Below are positions 26,170 through 34,820 of a DNA stretch of 36,773 bases, piece after piece. Source of the DNA: Myxococcota bacterium (GTDB taxonomy: Bacteria > Myxococcota_A > Polyangia > JAAYKL01). The stretch spans positions 1-36,773 of the forward strand of contig JANQET010000195.1 in the NCBI GenBank assembly GCA_028278265.1. Direction: 5' to 3'. Below the pieces are notes generated by a model that did not search any database, was not told where the DNA came from, and was given only the letters and a program-made list of their open reading frames with translations. The translations under genes and the position numbers were made by a program. Numbering within the stretch: position 1 is the stretch's first letter; the number at the start of each line of letters is the position of its first letter.

Positions 26170-27515
26170 CAGTCAGACCTCCGCGCGGCGAGCCTTTCGC
26201 TCTTTCCTTGAACCATGAACTGCACCATCGACCGCCCGGCCGGGCACACGTAGGCGCAGCAGCCGCACTCGATGCAGGAGAACAGATGGGCCTCCTCGGC
26301 CTGGGCAAATTCCTTGAACTCACACAACCGGGAGAGCATTCCCGGGGTCAATCGGGTGGGGCACACTTCCGAACACAAGCCACAGCAAATGCAGGGATCG
26401 TTCTGAGCTTTGGTGTGATCCTCCCGACGGAGCAGCGTCAACGCCGTGGTGCTCTTGCTCATTGGAAAATCGAGGGTGAAATGGGCCATGCCCTGCATCG
26501 GACCGCCCAGTATGACTTTGTCCGGGCTGAGCCCCTGGGCGGCGATCTCGGCGATGGCTTCTAGGGAAGTTCCGATCGGGGCGGTGACCGCCTTGATCCC
26601 GGTTGAACTGACCGCAGCGATCGTCTTGTGAGTGACGGGCGTACCGGATTTCAGCGCCGCAGCGGTTTCCAGCACGGTGTCGATATCCAGCACCAGCACG
26701 CCGCTTTCGTGAATGCGCTTGTAAGCCACCTCGGGCTCCTTGCCCAGCACGGCCGCCGCGATCAAGGGATCGGAAAACGAGGGGTACTGGCAAGCGTCGA
26801 AGCGGTGTACGGCAATGTCGTTTTCATCGGCCAATTTCTCGACAGCTGCCAACTCCTGCGTTTTGTCGAGGGCGAAGTGCACTTCCTCGGCACTGGTGAT
26901 CTTGAGCAGCGCATCGATCCCCAGTTTCAGCGCTGTCGTGTTCTTGCCGATTTGACCGGCCACCGCCCGCAGGGAGCAGACCAAGGGGTCGGTATCGCAG
27001 AATCGGACGGCGATGTGGCGAATCGGTTTGGCAATCGCCTCGCCCGTGGGGTTGAGGTATCCCCGCGGAGACATCGCCTCATCGATCACCGCGCAGAGGG
27101 ACTTGGCTTCCCGGCTGGCGCAGATGATCCCGGCCTGGCGAATGCGTTCCAGCAATTCAGCCGGCTCGGCACTCAGGGGCTTGCTGATTTTTGTCGCCGG
27201 CTGTACCCCGCCGCCCCCATCCCCCTCGATGACAATTGCTTTTTCCTCGGTGCCGTCACTGAGCAGGACCTCAGTGAACGCCTTGACCTCACCGCTGATC
27301 GACGCGTGCAGATCAGCAGCTCCGGACTCGGCGCCATCGGCAATCTGCTGCCCGGCTTTTACCGCGTCACCGACCTTGACCACCGGCTTGCACGACCGGC
27401 CCACCTCTTGTCGGAGCAACAGCACGACCTGTTTGGGGGGGACCATCTTCTCCGCTGCACCGGACGGGGCTCTCGTGGGCAGCTTGATTCCTCGACGCAT
27501 GAACGAAATGTCCAT
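26169..27515 (-). CDS. rnfC: Rnf complex subunit RnfC, lacking the NADH/FMN signature
   Basis: RnfC is the peripheral cytoplasmic subunit that in standard Rnf binds FMN and NAD(H). This 448-residue protein keeps the N-terminal barrel-sandwich domain (VGRSCKPVVKVGDAVKAGQQIAD, LHASISGEVKAF), the SLBB-like region (GTPVTHKTIAAV, VILGGPMQGMA) and two [4Fe-4S] motifs (C375, C378, C381, C385; C414, C417, C420, C424). The central motif usually reading AGIVGLGGAGFPTxxK is here AGIICASREAKSL (128-140), and the following NGAECEP-type segment is VRFCDTDPLVC. Both flavin/NADH-contacting elements are thus gone. It is the first gene of rnfCDGEAB-cytochrome. The ATG has only a weak ribosome site. It is still RnfC by fold and position; function is probably structural or electron-relay. 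Confidence 0.93.
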   Translation of the reverse strand: MDISFMRRGIKLPTRAPSGAAEKMVPPKQVVLLLRQEVGRSCKPVVKVGDAVKAGQQIADGAESGAADLHASISGEVKAFTEVLLSDGTEEKAIVIEGDGGGGVQPATKISKPLSAEPAELLERIRQAGIICASREAKSLCAVIDEAMSPRGYLNPTGEAIAKPIRHIAVRFCDTDPLVCSLRAVAGQIGKNTTALKLGIDALLKITSAEEVHFALDKTQELAAVEKLADENDIAVHRFDACQYPSFSDPLIAAAVLGKEPEVAYKRIHESGVLVLDIDTVLETAAALKSGTPVTHKTIAAVSSTGIKAVTAPIGTSLEAIAEIAAQGLSPDKVILGGPMQGMAHFTLDFPMSKSTTALTLLRREDHTKAQNDPCICCGLCSEVCPTRLTPGMLSRLCEFKEFAQAEEAHLFSCIECGCCAYVCPAGRSMVQFMVQGKSERLAARRSD

Positions 27516-27652
27516 CTCTAAATTTGTCCTCGATTGAAGTTAGAAACTAAAAGATGTGTCAGTAAATTTGGCATGAATCCTTTTTCAGATCACTGCACAC
27601 TTTTGCGTTTGTCTCGACTCCCTCGTCCAACACAAGAGGTCGATTGTAGTGC

Positions 27653-27681
27653 GGAATATCGTTGGTTAAGCGATGTGTCAA
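27653..27681 (-). promoter_or_regulatory. Candidate rnf operon promoter
   Basis: On the minus strand a perfect -35 TTGACA (27681-27676), 17 bases, then TATTCC (27658-27653). The -10 match is weak, with GATATT one to two bases earlier as an alternative. It would give a leader of about 130 bases before rnfC. Confidence 0.4.
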
Positions 27682-27732
27682 GCGCGCGCGGGATTAATGT
27701 TATCCGGCGCCTTAAAGTCCACTAATTTTTGG

Positions 27733-29307
27733 CTATTTGAGAATTCGCTTGAAGAAGCCTTTTGCTTTGGACTCTTCTTTTCGGTCGCGCATTTCGATCA
27801 GCCGTATCGCCCGTCCCGCCTCGATGCTGCCCGGGTTTCGCTCCAGCACGCGCTCATAAAACGTCCGCGCCTCTTTGATGCTACCGTTGCGCTCGAGCAT
27901 TTGAGCCAGGTAGAGCATGATGCGCTCGGATTTGGAGTTGTCCTTGTAACTCTGGCGCAGGGCGTCGACCAGGTCTTTCACCGGTGCCTTGGCCGGCCTA
28001 AGCTGACCCTGGAGATAGGCCCAGGTGGCCAAGTATTCACTCTGGTCGGGCCGAAGCACCCGAATCCGCTCCACCAGCGCCTCCGCCTCTTTGAACTGGG
28101 AACGGCGGATGTGGACCAGCGCGCGCTGATGCAGGCTTTCTGCCTCCAGGGTGTCCCGCACTTCTGCGTCCTGTTCCGATTCGGCCTCCGGTGATCCCCC
28201 GGATACTCCCCCAGCCAGGGTGTCGTTGTACTCTTGGCGGGCGTCCGGGTCGATCAAGGTCGAATGGGCCTGGGATAAATTGGAAAATATGTATTGCAGG
28301 GTATCTTTCATGTCCGCGGCCGGGGTGCCGGCAACCCGATCGGGATGAAATTTCTTGGCCAACTTGAAAAACGCTTTGCGCGCCTCGTTCGCCGGGGCAT
28401 CGAACTGAAGACCCAACATTTCGTAGTAGTTTTGCGAGGCGATCTTCACAGCCCGGGCTTTGATCTCCTCTTTGAGCGCCTGGGTTTTGGGGTGCTGGGA
28501 CACAGTCGACTTGGGCGGCGGTGCCGAATCGAACAGTTGGTGGGAAACCGGATCCGGGGGATCGACCGAGGTCAGGGGCGCGGTCTCCGAGAGCTTCAGT
28601 TGTCGGGTGATCAGCAACACGTAGAGCGCGTATTGCAGCTGAGCGACCGATTTCATCAGCTCTTCATAGGGAATCGGCTTTTGCAGCAGCTCGATACACA
28701 GCTCCCGCTCATCGTGGTTCAACCGAAACCGACGCAATGTCTCCAGATCATTTAACGATAGCCATTTTCCTTTAAGAGTGTTCAACACGGGCGCCAGGTC
28801 GAGGGATCCCCCTTTTTCGCGAAGGCCGGCGATCAATACCGGAAACGGATCGATGGGAAAAATCTCCTCTGACCCGTACTTGCCGAGCAGATTGACGCTT
28901 TCGTAAAAGGCGTAGCTCGCCTGAGGCATGCCGAACAGGTCGACGAGCTTCAGCAACATCTGCTCTTGCAGGCCGCGAGTCAACGCCTTGCCGTCGATCA
29001 GCTGGTGCCGAATCAACACCTCCCCCTGCAGACCACCATTGGCCACCTCAGCCGAACAGCTTTCGAGCTGTTCCGCTGTGATCACTCCCAGATCACACAA
29101 CACCCGGCCCAGCTCCCTCCCCTTGACGGTCGATTTGATCTTGGCCGGAGAGCCGTCGCGAAAGTAAAGACTGACCTGGTGGTTCTCATCGCGGATCTCC
29201 AGAGTTCCGGTCATTTTGCGATCCAAAAGGTAGATCAGAATATGGGCAAAAGGCGTCTTGGAAAACCGCCCCGTGGCGATGGGCTTGTTTCCTTGGCCCG
29301 CGTCCAT
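27733..29307 (-). CDS. DUF4388 (PATAN-like) protein with J domain and TPR-like tail
   Basis: Counting from the ATG at 29307, chosen because AGGAGA lies just upstream, the protein has 524 residues. Residues about 10-130 resemble DUF4388/PATAN (GRFSKTPFAHILIYLLDRKMTGTLEIRD, LYFRDGSPAKIKS, LGRVLCDLGVITAEQL), a domain common in delta-type bacteria and thought to be a signalling or scaffold module. A middle helical region follows, then a J domain (293-361; NYYEMLGLQFDAPANEARKAF, HPD at 321-323) that would stimulate an Hsp70. The rest is helical with TPR-like pairs (ALVHIRRSQFKEAEALVERI, AQMLERNGSIKEARTFYERVLERNPG). No signal peptide is present, so it is cytoplasmic. A related protein follows upstream. 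The client is unknown; function is inferred only from domains. Confidence 0.85.
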   Translation of the reverse strand: MDAGQGNKPIATGRFSKTPFAHILIYLLDRKMTGTLEIRDENHQVSLYFRDGSPAKIKSTVKGRELGRVLCDLGVITAEQLESCSAEVANGGLQGEVLIRHQLIDGKALTRGLQEQMLLKLVDLFGMPQASYAFYESVNLLGKYGSEEIFPIDPFPVLIAGLREKGGSLDLAPVLNTLKGKWLSLNDLETLRRFRLNHDERELCIELLQKPIPYEELMKSVAQLQYALYVLLITRQLKLSETAPLTSVDPPDPVSHQLFDSAPPPKSTVSQHPKTQALKEEIKARAVKIASQNYYEMLGLQFDAPANEARKAFFKLAKKFHPDRVAGTPAADMKDTLQYIFSNLSQAHSTLIDPDARQEYNDTLAGGVSGGSPEAESEQDAEVRDTLEAESLHQRALVHIRRSQFKEAEALVERIRVLRPDQSEYLATWAYLQGQLRPAKAPVKDLVDALRQSYKDNSKSERIMLYLAQMLERNGSIKEARTFYERVLERNPGSIEAGRAIRLIEMRDRKEESKAKGFFKRILK

Positions 29308-29407
29308 CGAGTCTCCTTTTGCCCCGTTCAAGCCGGTCTCTCAACTGAGAGGTGCTGCGTGTCGGCGCCCCTATTGAATATAACGGCGCAATTGCTGGTT
29401 GATAAAG

Positions 29408-30472
29408 TTAGGCCACTTGCCGCAATAAGTAAACTATCTGGTTTTGAACATCTCGGGGCGGGGAGAGGGCGAGGGCTTTGAGCAAAAACGCCTTGGCTCT
29501 TTTCTTTTCACCCGCATTTCCAGCGGAGCGGGCCTGGGACAACAGTGTCGACCATTGATCCGGCTGATGTTGCGGACGAGCCTTCCCCGCAGACGCTGCT
29601 GAGTTGCGTCGCACCACGGGCCGTTGCCGGCGAGAGCGCTTGATTCGCTGGTAGGCGGCGTTCGCCCCCAGGTAGGCCCGCTGGGCCAGTTCGGTATCCT
29701 GGGCGGCATAGCCGATCAACCGATCCGGATGGAGCTCGAGGGAAAGCCGGCGAAATGCCCGATCGACCTCTTCGAGCGAAGCGGTGCTGGACACACCCAA
29801 CAACTCGCAATCCGACACGCCGCTCTCCAACCTGCGCAACGTTTTGGCGGCCGCTGTCAACCGGGGGAGATCCCCTGCGTTCCAGGTGCCCTCCCACAAC
29901 CCCACCAGGTTGAGCCCGATCAGCAGCGCTGCCGCATGCTGGGGCGCCAGTCCGCGCTTCCAGAGAATCATCGGAACCGGTGAGGGCACGCGCAACCGAC
30001 CGACGAATTGTGCCTCCTGGGGGGTCAGCGGAAGGTGCCGGGTCTGGTCAATCTGCGCCGGGGTGAGCTGCAGCGCAGTCACCGGGATTCGTTCGGCCAA
30101 CGTTCTGGGATCAAACAGATCCTGTCGACTGGTCACCCCGCTGATCACCACCGATTGAGGAGAGAGAACAATCGGCGATCGCTGAGGTGTGACAGACCGG
30201 GACCAGAGAACATGGGGTCGGGGAAGCTTGAAGATTTGCTCGACTCTGCGCCAGACTTGTCGCGTAGAGGCCTCGCTCGGCGCTGAGGGCACCCCCTCCC
30301 ACCAGATATCGGCGATGGACCCGTCGGTCAGCCAAATCTCGTGGGTTCGTCCCCGATCGCGTATCTCGAGCTTGCCGCTGTCCTTGCGGCGATTGGCCTC
30401 GAACAGCAGGCTACCCAATCGCAAAATGGGCGAGACAGGATCCCGGCGCTCGATACCAAATGGTAAATCCAT
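29408..30472 (-). CDS. Second DUF4388-like protein with J domain
   Basis: From the ATG at 30472 this is a 354-residue cytoplasmic protein. The N-terminus repeats the theme of its neighbour: LRLGSLLFEANRRKDSGKLEIRDRGRTHEIWLTDGSIADIWWEG (residues 18-60) matches the DUF4388/PATAN pattern of a short helix, GxLEIRD and LxDGSxAxI. A J domain with HPD at 248-250 (DCELLGVSSTASLEEVDRAFRRLSLELHPDR) follows, then a basic linker and a short helical repeat tail (GEKKRAKAFLLKALALSP). It lacks the long TPR region of its neighbour. A TTG start at 30508 is possible but less likely. The gene is divergent from the TetR gene, and two TetR-type palindromes lie in the 146 bases between them, so it may be under the same control. 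Function unknown. Confidence 0.82.
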   Translation of the reverse strand: MDLPFGIERRDPVSPILRLGSLLFEANRRKDSGKLEIRDRGRTHEIWLTDGSIADIWWEGVPSAPSEASTRQVWRRVEQIFKLPRPHVLWSRSVTPQRSPIVLSPQSVVISGVTSRQDLFDPRTLAERIPVTALQLTPAQIDQTRHLPLTPQEAQFVGRLRVPSPVPMILWKRGLAPQHAAALLIGLNLVGLWEGTWNAGDLPRLTAAAKTLRRLESGVSDCELLGVSSTASLEEVDRAFRRLSLELHPDRLIGYAAQDTELAQRAYLGANAAYQRIKRSRRQRPVVRRNSAASAGKARPQHQPDQWSTLLSQARSAGNAGEKKRAKAFLLKALALSPPRDVQNQIVYLLRQVA

Positions 30473-30544
30473 GGAAAAAAAGTACCGTTTCGATCCCAGC
30501 AAACGCAAATTTTCGGCAGTCGAAAAAATTTCCCATTTTTTTCA

Positions 30545-30564
30545 TTGACCGACCAGTCGGTCAT
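30545..30564. promoter_or_regulatory. Predicted TetR operator 1
   Basis: The core TGACCGAC-CA-GTCGGTCA (30546-30563) is a perfect 8+8 inverted repeat. Its left end TTGACC could also be a -35 box facing right, with TACTTT (30568-30573) 17 bases later, so repressor binding would block the TetR operon promoter. Confidence 0.75.
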
Positions 30565-30581
30565 AGTTACTTTTACTCTAG

Positions 30582-30601
30582 TTGACCGACTAGTCGGTCA
30601 A
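30582..30601. promoter_or_regulatory. Predicted TetR operator 2
   Basis: TTGACCGACTAGTCGGTCAA is a perfect 20-base palindrome with the same arms as operator 1 and lies 37 bases from it, centre to centre. It ends 17 bases before the TetR ATG. Read leftwards its TTGACC could serve as a -35 box for the divergent J-domain gene. Confidence 0.8.
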
Positions 30602-30618
30602 TAAACGGAGGTTATCTG

Positions 30619-31239
30619 ATGTCACCCAAAATCGTCGATCGGGATGAAAAACGGCAGCAGATTGCCCAGGCAGCCATCGTGGTCTTCGGGCAGAAGGGCT
30701 TCGAGCGAACGCGAATGGAGGACGTGGCCAAAGAAGCCAACGTGGGCAAGGGTACCCTTTATGAATATTACAAAGACAAGGGTTCCCTGCTCAACGATTC
30801 GTTCGAACTGATGATGTCCCATTTCACAGAGGAGCTCGAGCCCCAGGTGGCGGGTGACGCACCGCCCTTGGTGCAGCTGCGTCAGATCACGGACGTCATG
30901 CTCGAGGCGATGTTGCACCTTGGGGACGTTTACCGCTTTTTTTTGGAATACATGATCTATCTCTCCCGAGCGCCGTCCCCATCCCCATTTTTGGCTGAGA
31001 TGCTCCAGGGATTCAGGATGCGTATCGCCGAGCTTCTCAAGGCTGCTGTCCACCAGGGAACGCTGCGACCCGATCTGGATCCCCTCGCCACGGCCGCCGC
31101 ATTTCTGGCGTGGTTCGACGGGGCGATCTTTCACTGGATCCTGCTTCCCGAGACCATCGATCTGCGAGAGATGGCCGACCAATTTTGGGAGATGACGCTA
31201 CGGGGCATCTTGCGCGACCCGTCAACGGGAGGCGAATAA
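30619..31239 (+). CDS. TetR-family transcriptional regulator
   Basis: This 206-residue regulator has the N-terminal TetR helix-turn-helix (residues about 10-57: RQQIAQAAIVVFGQKGFERTRMEDVAKEANVGKGTLYEYYKDKGSLL) and an all-helical ligand-binding domain. GGAGG lies 7 bases before the ATG. The stop is two bases before the exporter start, so it is the first gene of a four-gene operon, and two matching palindromes upstream suggest that it represses its own operon. By analogy with other TetR-exporter pairs, a hydrophobic substrate of the exporter would be the inducer; this is inference. The C-terminal domain gives no hint of the ligand. Confidence 0.95.
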   Translation: MSPKIVDRDEKRQQIAQAAIVVFGQKGFERTRMEDVAKEANVGKGTLYEYYKDKGSLLNDSFELMMSHFTEELEPQVAGDAPPLVQLRQITDVMLEAMLHLGDVYRFFLEYMIYLSRAPSPSPFLAEMLQGFRMRIAELLKAAVHQGTLRPDLDPLATAAAFLAWFDGAIFHWILLPETIDLREMADQFWEMTLRGILRDPSTGGE

Positions 31240-31241
31240 CG

Positions 31242-34058
31242 ATGAGAAAACAGCTATTTGATCGATTGGCCACGGCGTTGAGTCGTCACTTCGGAGTGTT
31301 TTTGATCGGAGGGGCGGGGCTCACCGGCATCGCCGCGTTGGTCTTGATACTGTTTCCGATCCGCATCGAAACCCGGGTAATGGATCTGGTGCCGGCGGAT
31401 GAACCCTCGGCACAGGAGTTCAATGATATTGTCCGGCAGTACGCCTCTGCCTCTCAGATCATCGTCGGCATCAAGGGTGGCGATCGACAGCAGAAGATTG
31501 CCTTTGCCCGCGCTTTGAAAGAACGCGCCCACGAGGCGACCTACACCGATCCGAACGGCCAAGAGCAGCCCTACGTCAAACGGGTGACCATCGGCGCGGA
31601 CACCGACTTCATCGCCGAGCACGGCCTGCTGCTGACCAAAAAAAGAGACTTGGAGAACTTCGACGAGCTGTTCGCAGACCTGAGATTGGTCCCCCTGCTC
31701 ACGGCGTACAACGATTTTTTCGAGCGGGAGTACATCGAGGACAGCGCCTCGGTCACCGAGCGCGAGAAAGAGGATCGGGCAATCAATGGGCTCAAGGGTG
31801 TGGTCCGTTGGCTCGAAGGTATCGAGCTGGCCGGCCGCGGGGATCAGGCGCTCCCGGAATATGTGGATCAGGTCACCGACCTGCTCTCCATCGGCGATCC
31901 CTACATCTTCTCCGAAGACGATCAGTTGATGCTGGTGATGGTGCAGCCGGCGATCTCGTTCGATCAGATGGAGGAGACGATGGACGGGGTGCGCGCCCTG
32001 CGGGACGGGGTGGTGGCCGATATCCTGACACAACCGTCGGCCGGCGGCTCGAGTCGCCGCTTCGCCGACCTCAACGTCACGATGACCGGGATGCCCGTGC
32101 TGGCCCTCGAGGAGGGGGAGGTGGCCGCCGAGGACATGGGGGCGAGCTCGTTGATCGCCTTGGTCCTGGTACTCGCCTTGTTCGTGCTCGCGTTCCGCAT
32201 GTGGACCGCGCCCCTGTTGGCGGTGCTCAATCTGGTGTTGGGCATCTTCTGGACCACGGGGGTGGTCGCGCTGGTTTTCGGTCGGCTCAACCTGCTCACC
32301 GCCATGTTCGCGGTAATCCTGATCGGTCTGGGCATCGATTTCGCGATTCACCTCAACGCCGCCTTCTCCACTGCCCGCAGCGAAGGGAAGGACTTAAAGG
32401 GATCATTGCTGGCCATGTTTCACCACGCGGGCGCCGGTGTACTCACTGGTGCGCTGACCACATCAGCGGCGTTTTTCGCTTTGGCCCTGACCGGTCTGGA
32501 CGCCCTGGTCGAGTTGGGGGTCACCCTGGGGGTGGGCATTCTGCTGACCTTGCTTTCTTCGATGACCGTCCTGCCGGCGATGTACGCCCTACACGTCCGT
32601 GTGTCAGACCGCTTGTTCAAACGCAATCCCCGTGCCCCCAAGCCCGTGCGGTTGACCTTTCCCGTATTGGCCGATCTCGGTGCGCTGATCGGGAGGCGAC
32701 CATGGCTCGTGCTGATTGCGTTCCTGCTCATCACCGCCGGTCTGGGGACGGCGATGAAAGACGCAGCGTTTCAGCCCGACATGTTGGAAATCGAGCCGCC
32801 GGACATGCCCTCGGTGGTGCTGCACCGGGAGGTACTCGAGCGGTTCGAGATTCACCCGGACTACGCCATGTTCACCGAAAAGGAGCTCGACACGACCCGC
32901 ACCGCGGTCAAACGGCTGAAGAAGAACCGGCTGGTCGGTCGCGTTGATGCCATCACTGAATATGTTCCATCCGTCAAAGAGCAACAGCGCCGTCTGCCGC
33001 TGGTCAACAAAATGGGCGACCGCATGCGCGGGGTGATCACTTCCGCGGCTCCCGGGACACCCACTGAGGCGCCTCCAGCTGTTCAATCATCCGTCTCAGC
33101 GGCAGAGGCCGAGCAGTTGCTCAGTGAACTCGAGCGCCTGCAAATGAACGTTCAGGAGATGGGCCAATTGGCCTTCACCTCGGTCAAGAAACGGCTCAAG
33201 CGGGCCTGCGATCGGCTCACCGGTGGAGAGGATCCCCGCTTCTCTCGCATTCTCGCACTGAAAAACCGCCTGGCCCAGAGCGACACCCTCTCCACCGCGG
33301 TGGGCACCTATCAGCGCCACTATCTTCCCCGATTGGCGCAAAAGCTGGCCCGGATGGCCAATCCCACGCCGATCACCGTCGACAGCCTACCGGCCAAGAT
33401 TCGCGAGCGCTACCTGAGCGACGAAGGCAGCAACCTGGTCACCATCTACGCGGCGGTCGACCTGTGGCACGAGGGCAAGACCGAGCTGTTCCTCTCAGCC
33501 ACCAAAAAGGCCTCGGACCGGGTCACCGGCACCGCCGTGCTGGTCGATCGGCTGATCGCCCTGATTGGGTCAAAGGGTCTGATGGCGACCTTTCTCGCGT
33601 TGGGTACGGTCTTCATCATCCTACTGATCGACTTTCGCCACTTGGGCTACGCCGTGCTCGGCATGGTACCGCTGCTGGCCGGCTTCACCTGGATGATGGG
33701 TCTCTTCGTGTTGCTCGGAAAAAAATTCGACGTGATCAACGTGGAGGCGATCCCGCTCATCCTGGGGATCGGCATCGACGACGCGGTCCACGTGCTGCAC
33801 TCGATCCGTCGCCAGGGAATCGGGCAACTGCCCAATGTGCTGCGGCACACGGGGCGTGCCCTGTTGCTCACCTCCCTGACCACCGGCATCGCCTTCGGCG
33901 CAATCGCTTTCTCTGCGCACATCGGGATGGCAGGGATGGGCCAGCTACTCGTCTTGGGCGTGGCCAGTTGCTTTCTCTCTTCGGTGGTGTTGCTGCCGGC
34001 CCTGATGAGAATCTTTATCAAAGACAAACCGTCCAACGAACAAGGAGGTACGCGATGA
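31242..34058 (+). CDS. RND/MMPL-family inner-membrane exporter
   Basis: The ATG at 31242 gives 938 residues; the frame is open further upstream inside the TetR gene but that start is not credible. Layout: helix 1 (18-40), a large periplasmic domain (about 42-330), a five-helix bundle with GLGIDFAIHLNAAF (about 363-376), a second helix at the start of repeat two (PWLVLIAFLLITAGLGTAM), a second large periplasmic domain, and the last bundle with LGIGIDDAVHVLHSIRRQG (about 841-859). The paired GxGxD motifs carry the proton-relay Asp typical of MMPL/HpnN-like RND proteins. Such proteins work without a TolC-type adaptor and move lipids or other hydrophobic molecules. It overlaps the next gene (ATGA). 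The substrate is unknown; lipid is the best guess given the neighbours. Confidence 0.93.
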   Translation: MRKQLFDRLATALSRHFGVFLIGGAGLTGIAALVLILFPIRIETRVMDLVPADEPSAQEFNDIVRQYASASQIIVGIKGGDRQQKIAFARALKERAHEATYTDPNGQEQPYVKRVTIGADTDFIAEHGLLLTKKRDLENFDELFADLRLVPLLTAYNDFFEREYIEDSASVTEREKEDRAINGLKGVVRWLEGIELAGRGDQALPEYVDQVTDLLSIGDPYIFSEDDQLMLVMVQPAISFDQMEETMDGVRALRDGVVADILTQPSAGGSSRRFADLNVTMTGMPVLALEEGEVAAEDMGASSLIALVLVLALFVLAFRMWTAPLLAVLNLVLGIFWTTGVVALVFGRLNLLTAMFAVILIGLGIDFAIHLNAAFSTARSEGKDLKGSLLAMFHHAGAGVLTGALTTSAAFFALALTGLDALVELGVTLGVGILLTLLSSMTVLPAMYALHVRVSDRLFKRNPRAPKPVRLTFPVLADLGALIGRRPWLVLIAFLLITAGLGTAMKDAAFQPDMLEIEPPDMPSVVLHREVLERFEIHPDYAMFTEKELDTTRTAVKRLKKNRLVGRVDAITEYVPSVKEQQRRLPLVNKMGDRMRGVITSAAPGTPTEAPPAVQSSVSAAEAEQLLSELERLQMNVQEMGQLAFTSVKKRLKRACDRLTGGEDPRFSRILALKNRLAQSDTLSTAVGTYQRHYLPRLAQKLARMANPTPITVDSLPAKIRERYLSDEGSNLVTIYAAVDLWHEGKTELFLSATKKASDRVTGTAVLVDRLIALIGSKGLMATFLALGTVFIILLIDFRHLGYAVLGMVPLLAGFTWMMGLFVLLGKKFDVINVEAIPLILGIGIDDAVHVLHSIRRQGIGQLPNVLRHTGRALLLTSLTTGIAFGAIAFSAHIGMAGMGQLLVLGVASCFLSSVVLLPALMRIFIKDKPSNEQGGTR

Positions 34059-34819
34059 AATCGTCTCAATTGCGACGGACCACGATCATATGCGTCCTGG
34101 CCGGGCTGTTGGCCGCCCCCGCGGTGATGGCCCAATCAGCGACCGAGATTCTGCAGAAGGTCGACGAGGTGGGGCGAGCCGAAACCTCCCGCATCGCCTT
34201 TTCCCAACAGGTCAAAACCCCCGGCGGTGACACGCGCAGTTTCAAGATCATCGGCCTCACCGGGGACGGGGGTGCCAAGGGGCTCTCCGAGTACGTCTCC
34301 CCCAACCAGGTGCGGGGAATGAAGATCCTCACCTTGAACGAAGGGGACGATATCTGGGTCTTCTTTCCGCGGACCAACCGCACGCGAAAAATTGCTTCGT
34401 CGGCACGCAATCGCCGGGTTCAGGGATCGGATTTCACGTACGACGACATGGCCTCGGGCAAGTTGGCCAAGCATTGGAACGGCCGGGTCGCCGGTCAAGA
34501 GAAGATCAACGGCAAACAGTGCCACAAGCTCGAGGTGACCCCCACGCCGTCCGGACCCCGCAGCTACTCCAAGGCGATCATCTGGGTCGACACGTCCAGC
34601 TACACGGTGCCCCGGATCGAGTATTTCGATACGGACGGGGACAAGATCAAACGGCTCACGCTCGAGGATTACCGGTCGATCGCCGGTGTTCAGATTCCCC
34701 ATCGCTACGCGATGACCAACCTCACCGACGGGGGCCACACCACGATGACGGCGACCAAGGTGGAGGTGAACATCAAGCTCAACGCCAGGGTGTTCACCGA
34801 AGCCGCCTTGGGGCGATGA
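34055..34819 (+). CDS. LolA-like periplasmic protein (outer membrane lipoprotein-sorting family)
   Basis: From the ATG at 34055 (GGAGG seven bases upstream, overlapping the exporter stop) this is a 254-residue exported protein. A signal peptide (MKSSQLRRTTIICVLAGLLAAPAVMAQ) precedes a beta-rich domain typical of the LolA-like family found next to MMPL exporters: RIAFSQQVKTPGGDTRSFKIIG, LTLNEGDDIWVFFPRTNRTRKIASSARNRRVQGSDFTYDDM, GKQCHKLEVTPTP, YSKAIIWVDTSSYTVPRIEYFD. LolA-type half-barrels hold acyl chains in a hydrophobic cavity and ferry them across the periplasm. Here it would carry the exporter's substrate towards the outer membrane. No lipobox is present, so it is soluble. True LolA (lipoprotein carrier) is unlikely because LolB and LolCDE partners are absent. 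Confidence 0.9.
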   Translation: MKSSQLRRTTIICVLAGLLAAPAVMAQSATEILQKVDEVGRAETSRIAFSQQVKTPGGDTRSFKIIGLTGDGGAKGLSEYVSPNQVRGMKILTLNEGDDIWVFFPRTNRTRKIASSARNRRVQGSDFTYDDMASGKLAKHWNGRVAGQEKINGKQCHKLEVTPTPSGPRSYSKAIIWVDTSSYTVPRIEYFDTDGDKIKRLTLEDYRSIAGVQIPHRYAMTNLTDGGHTTMTATKVEVNIKLNARVFTEAALGR

Positions 34820-34820
34820 G

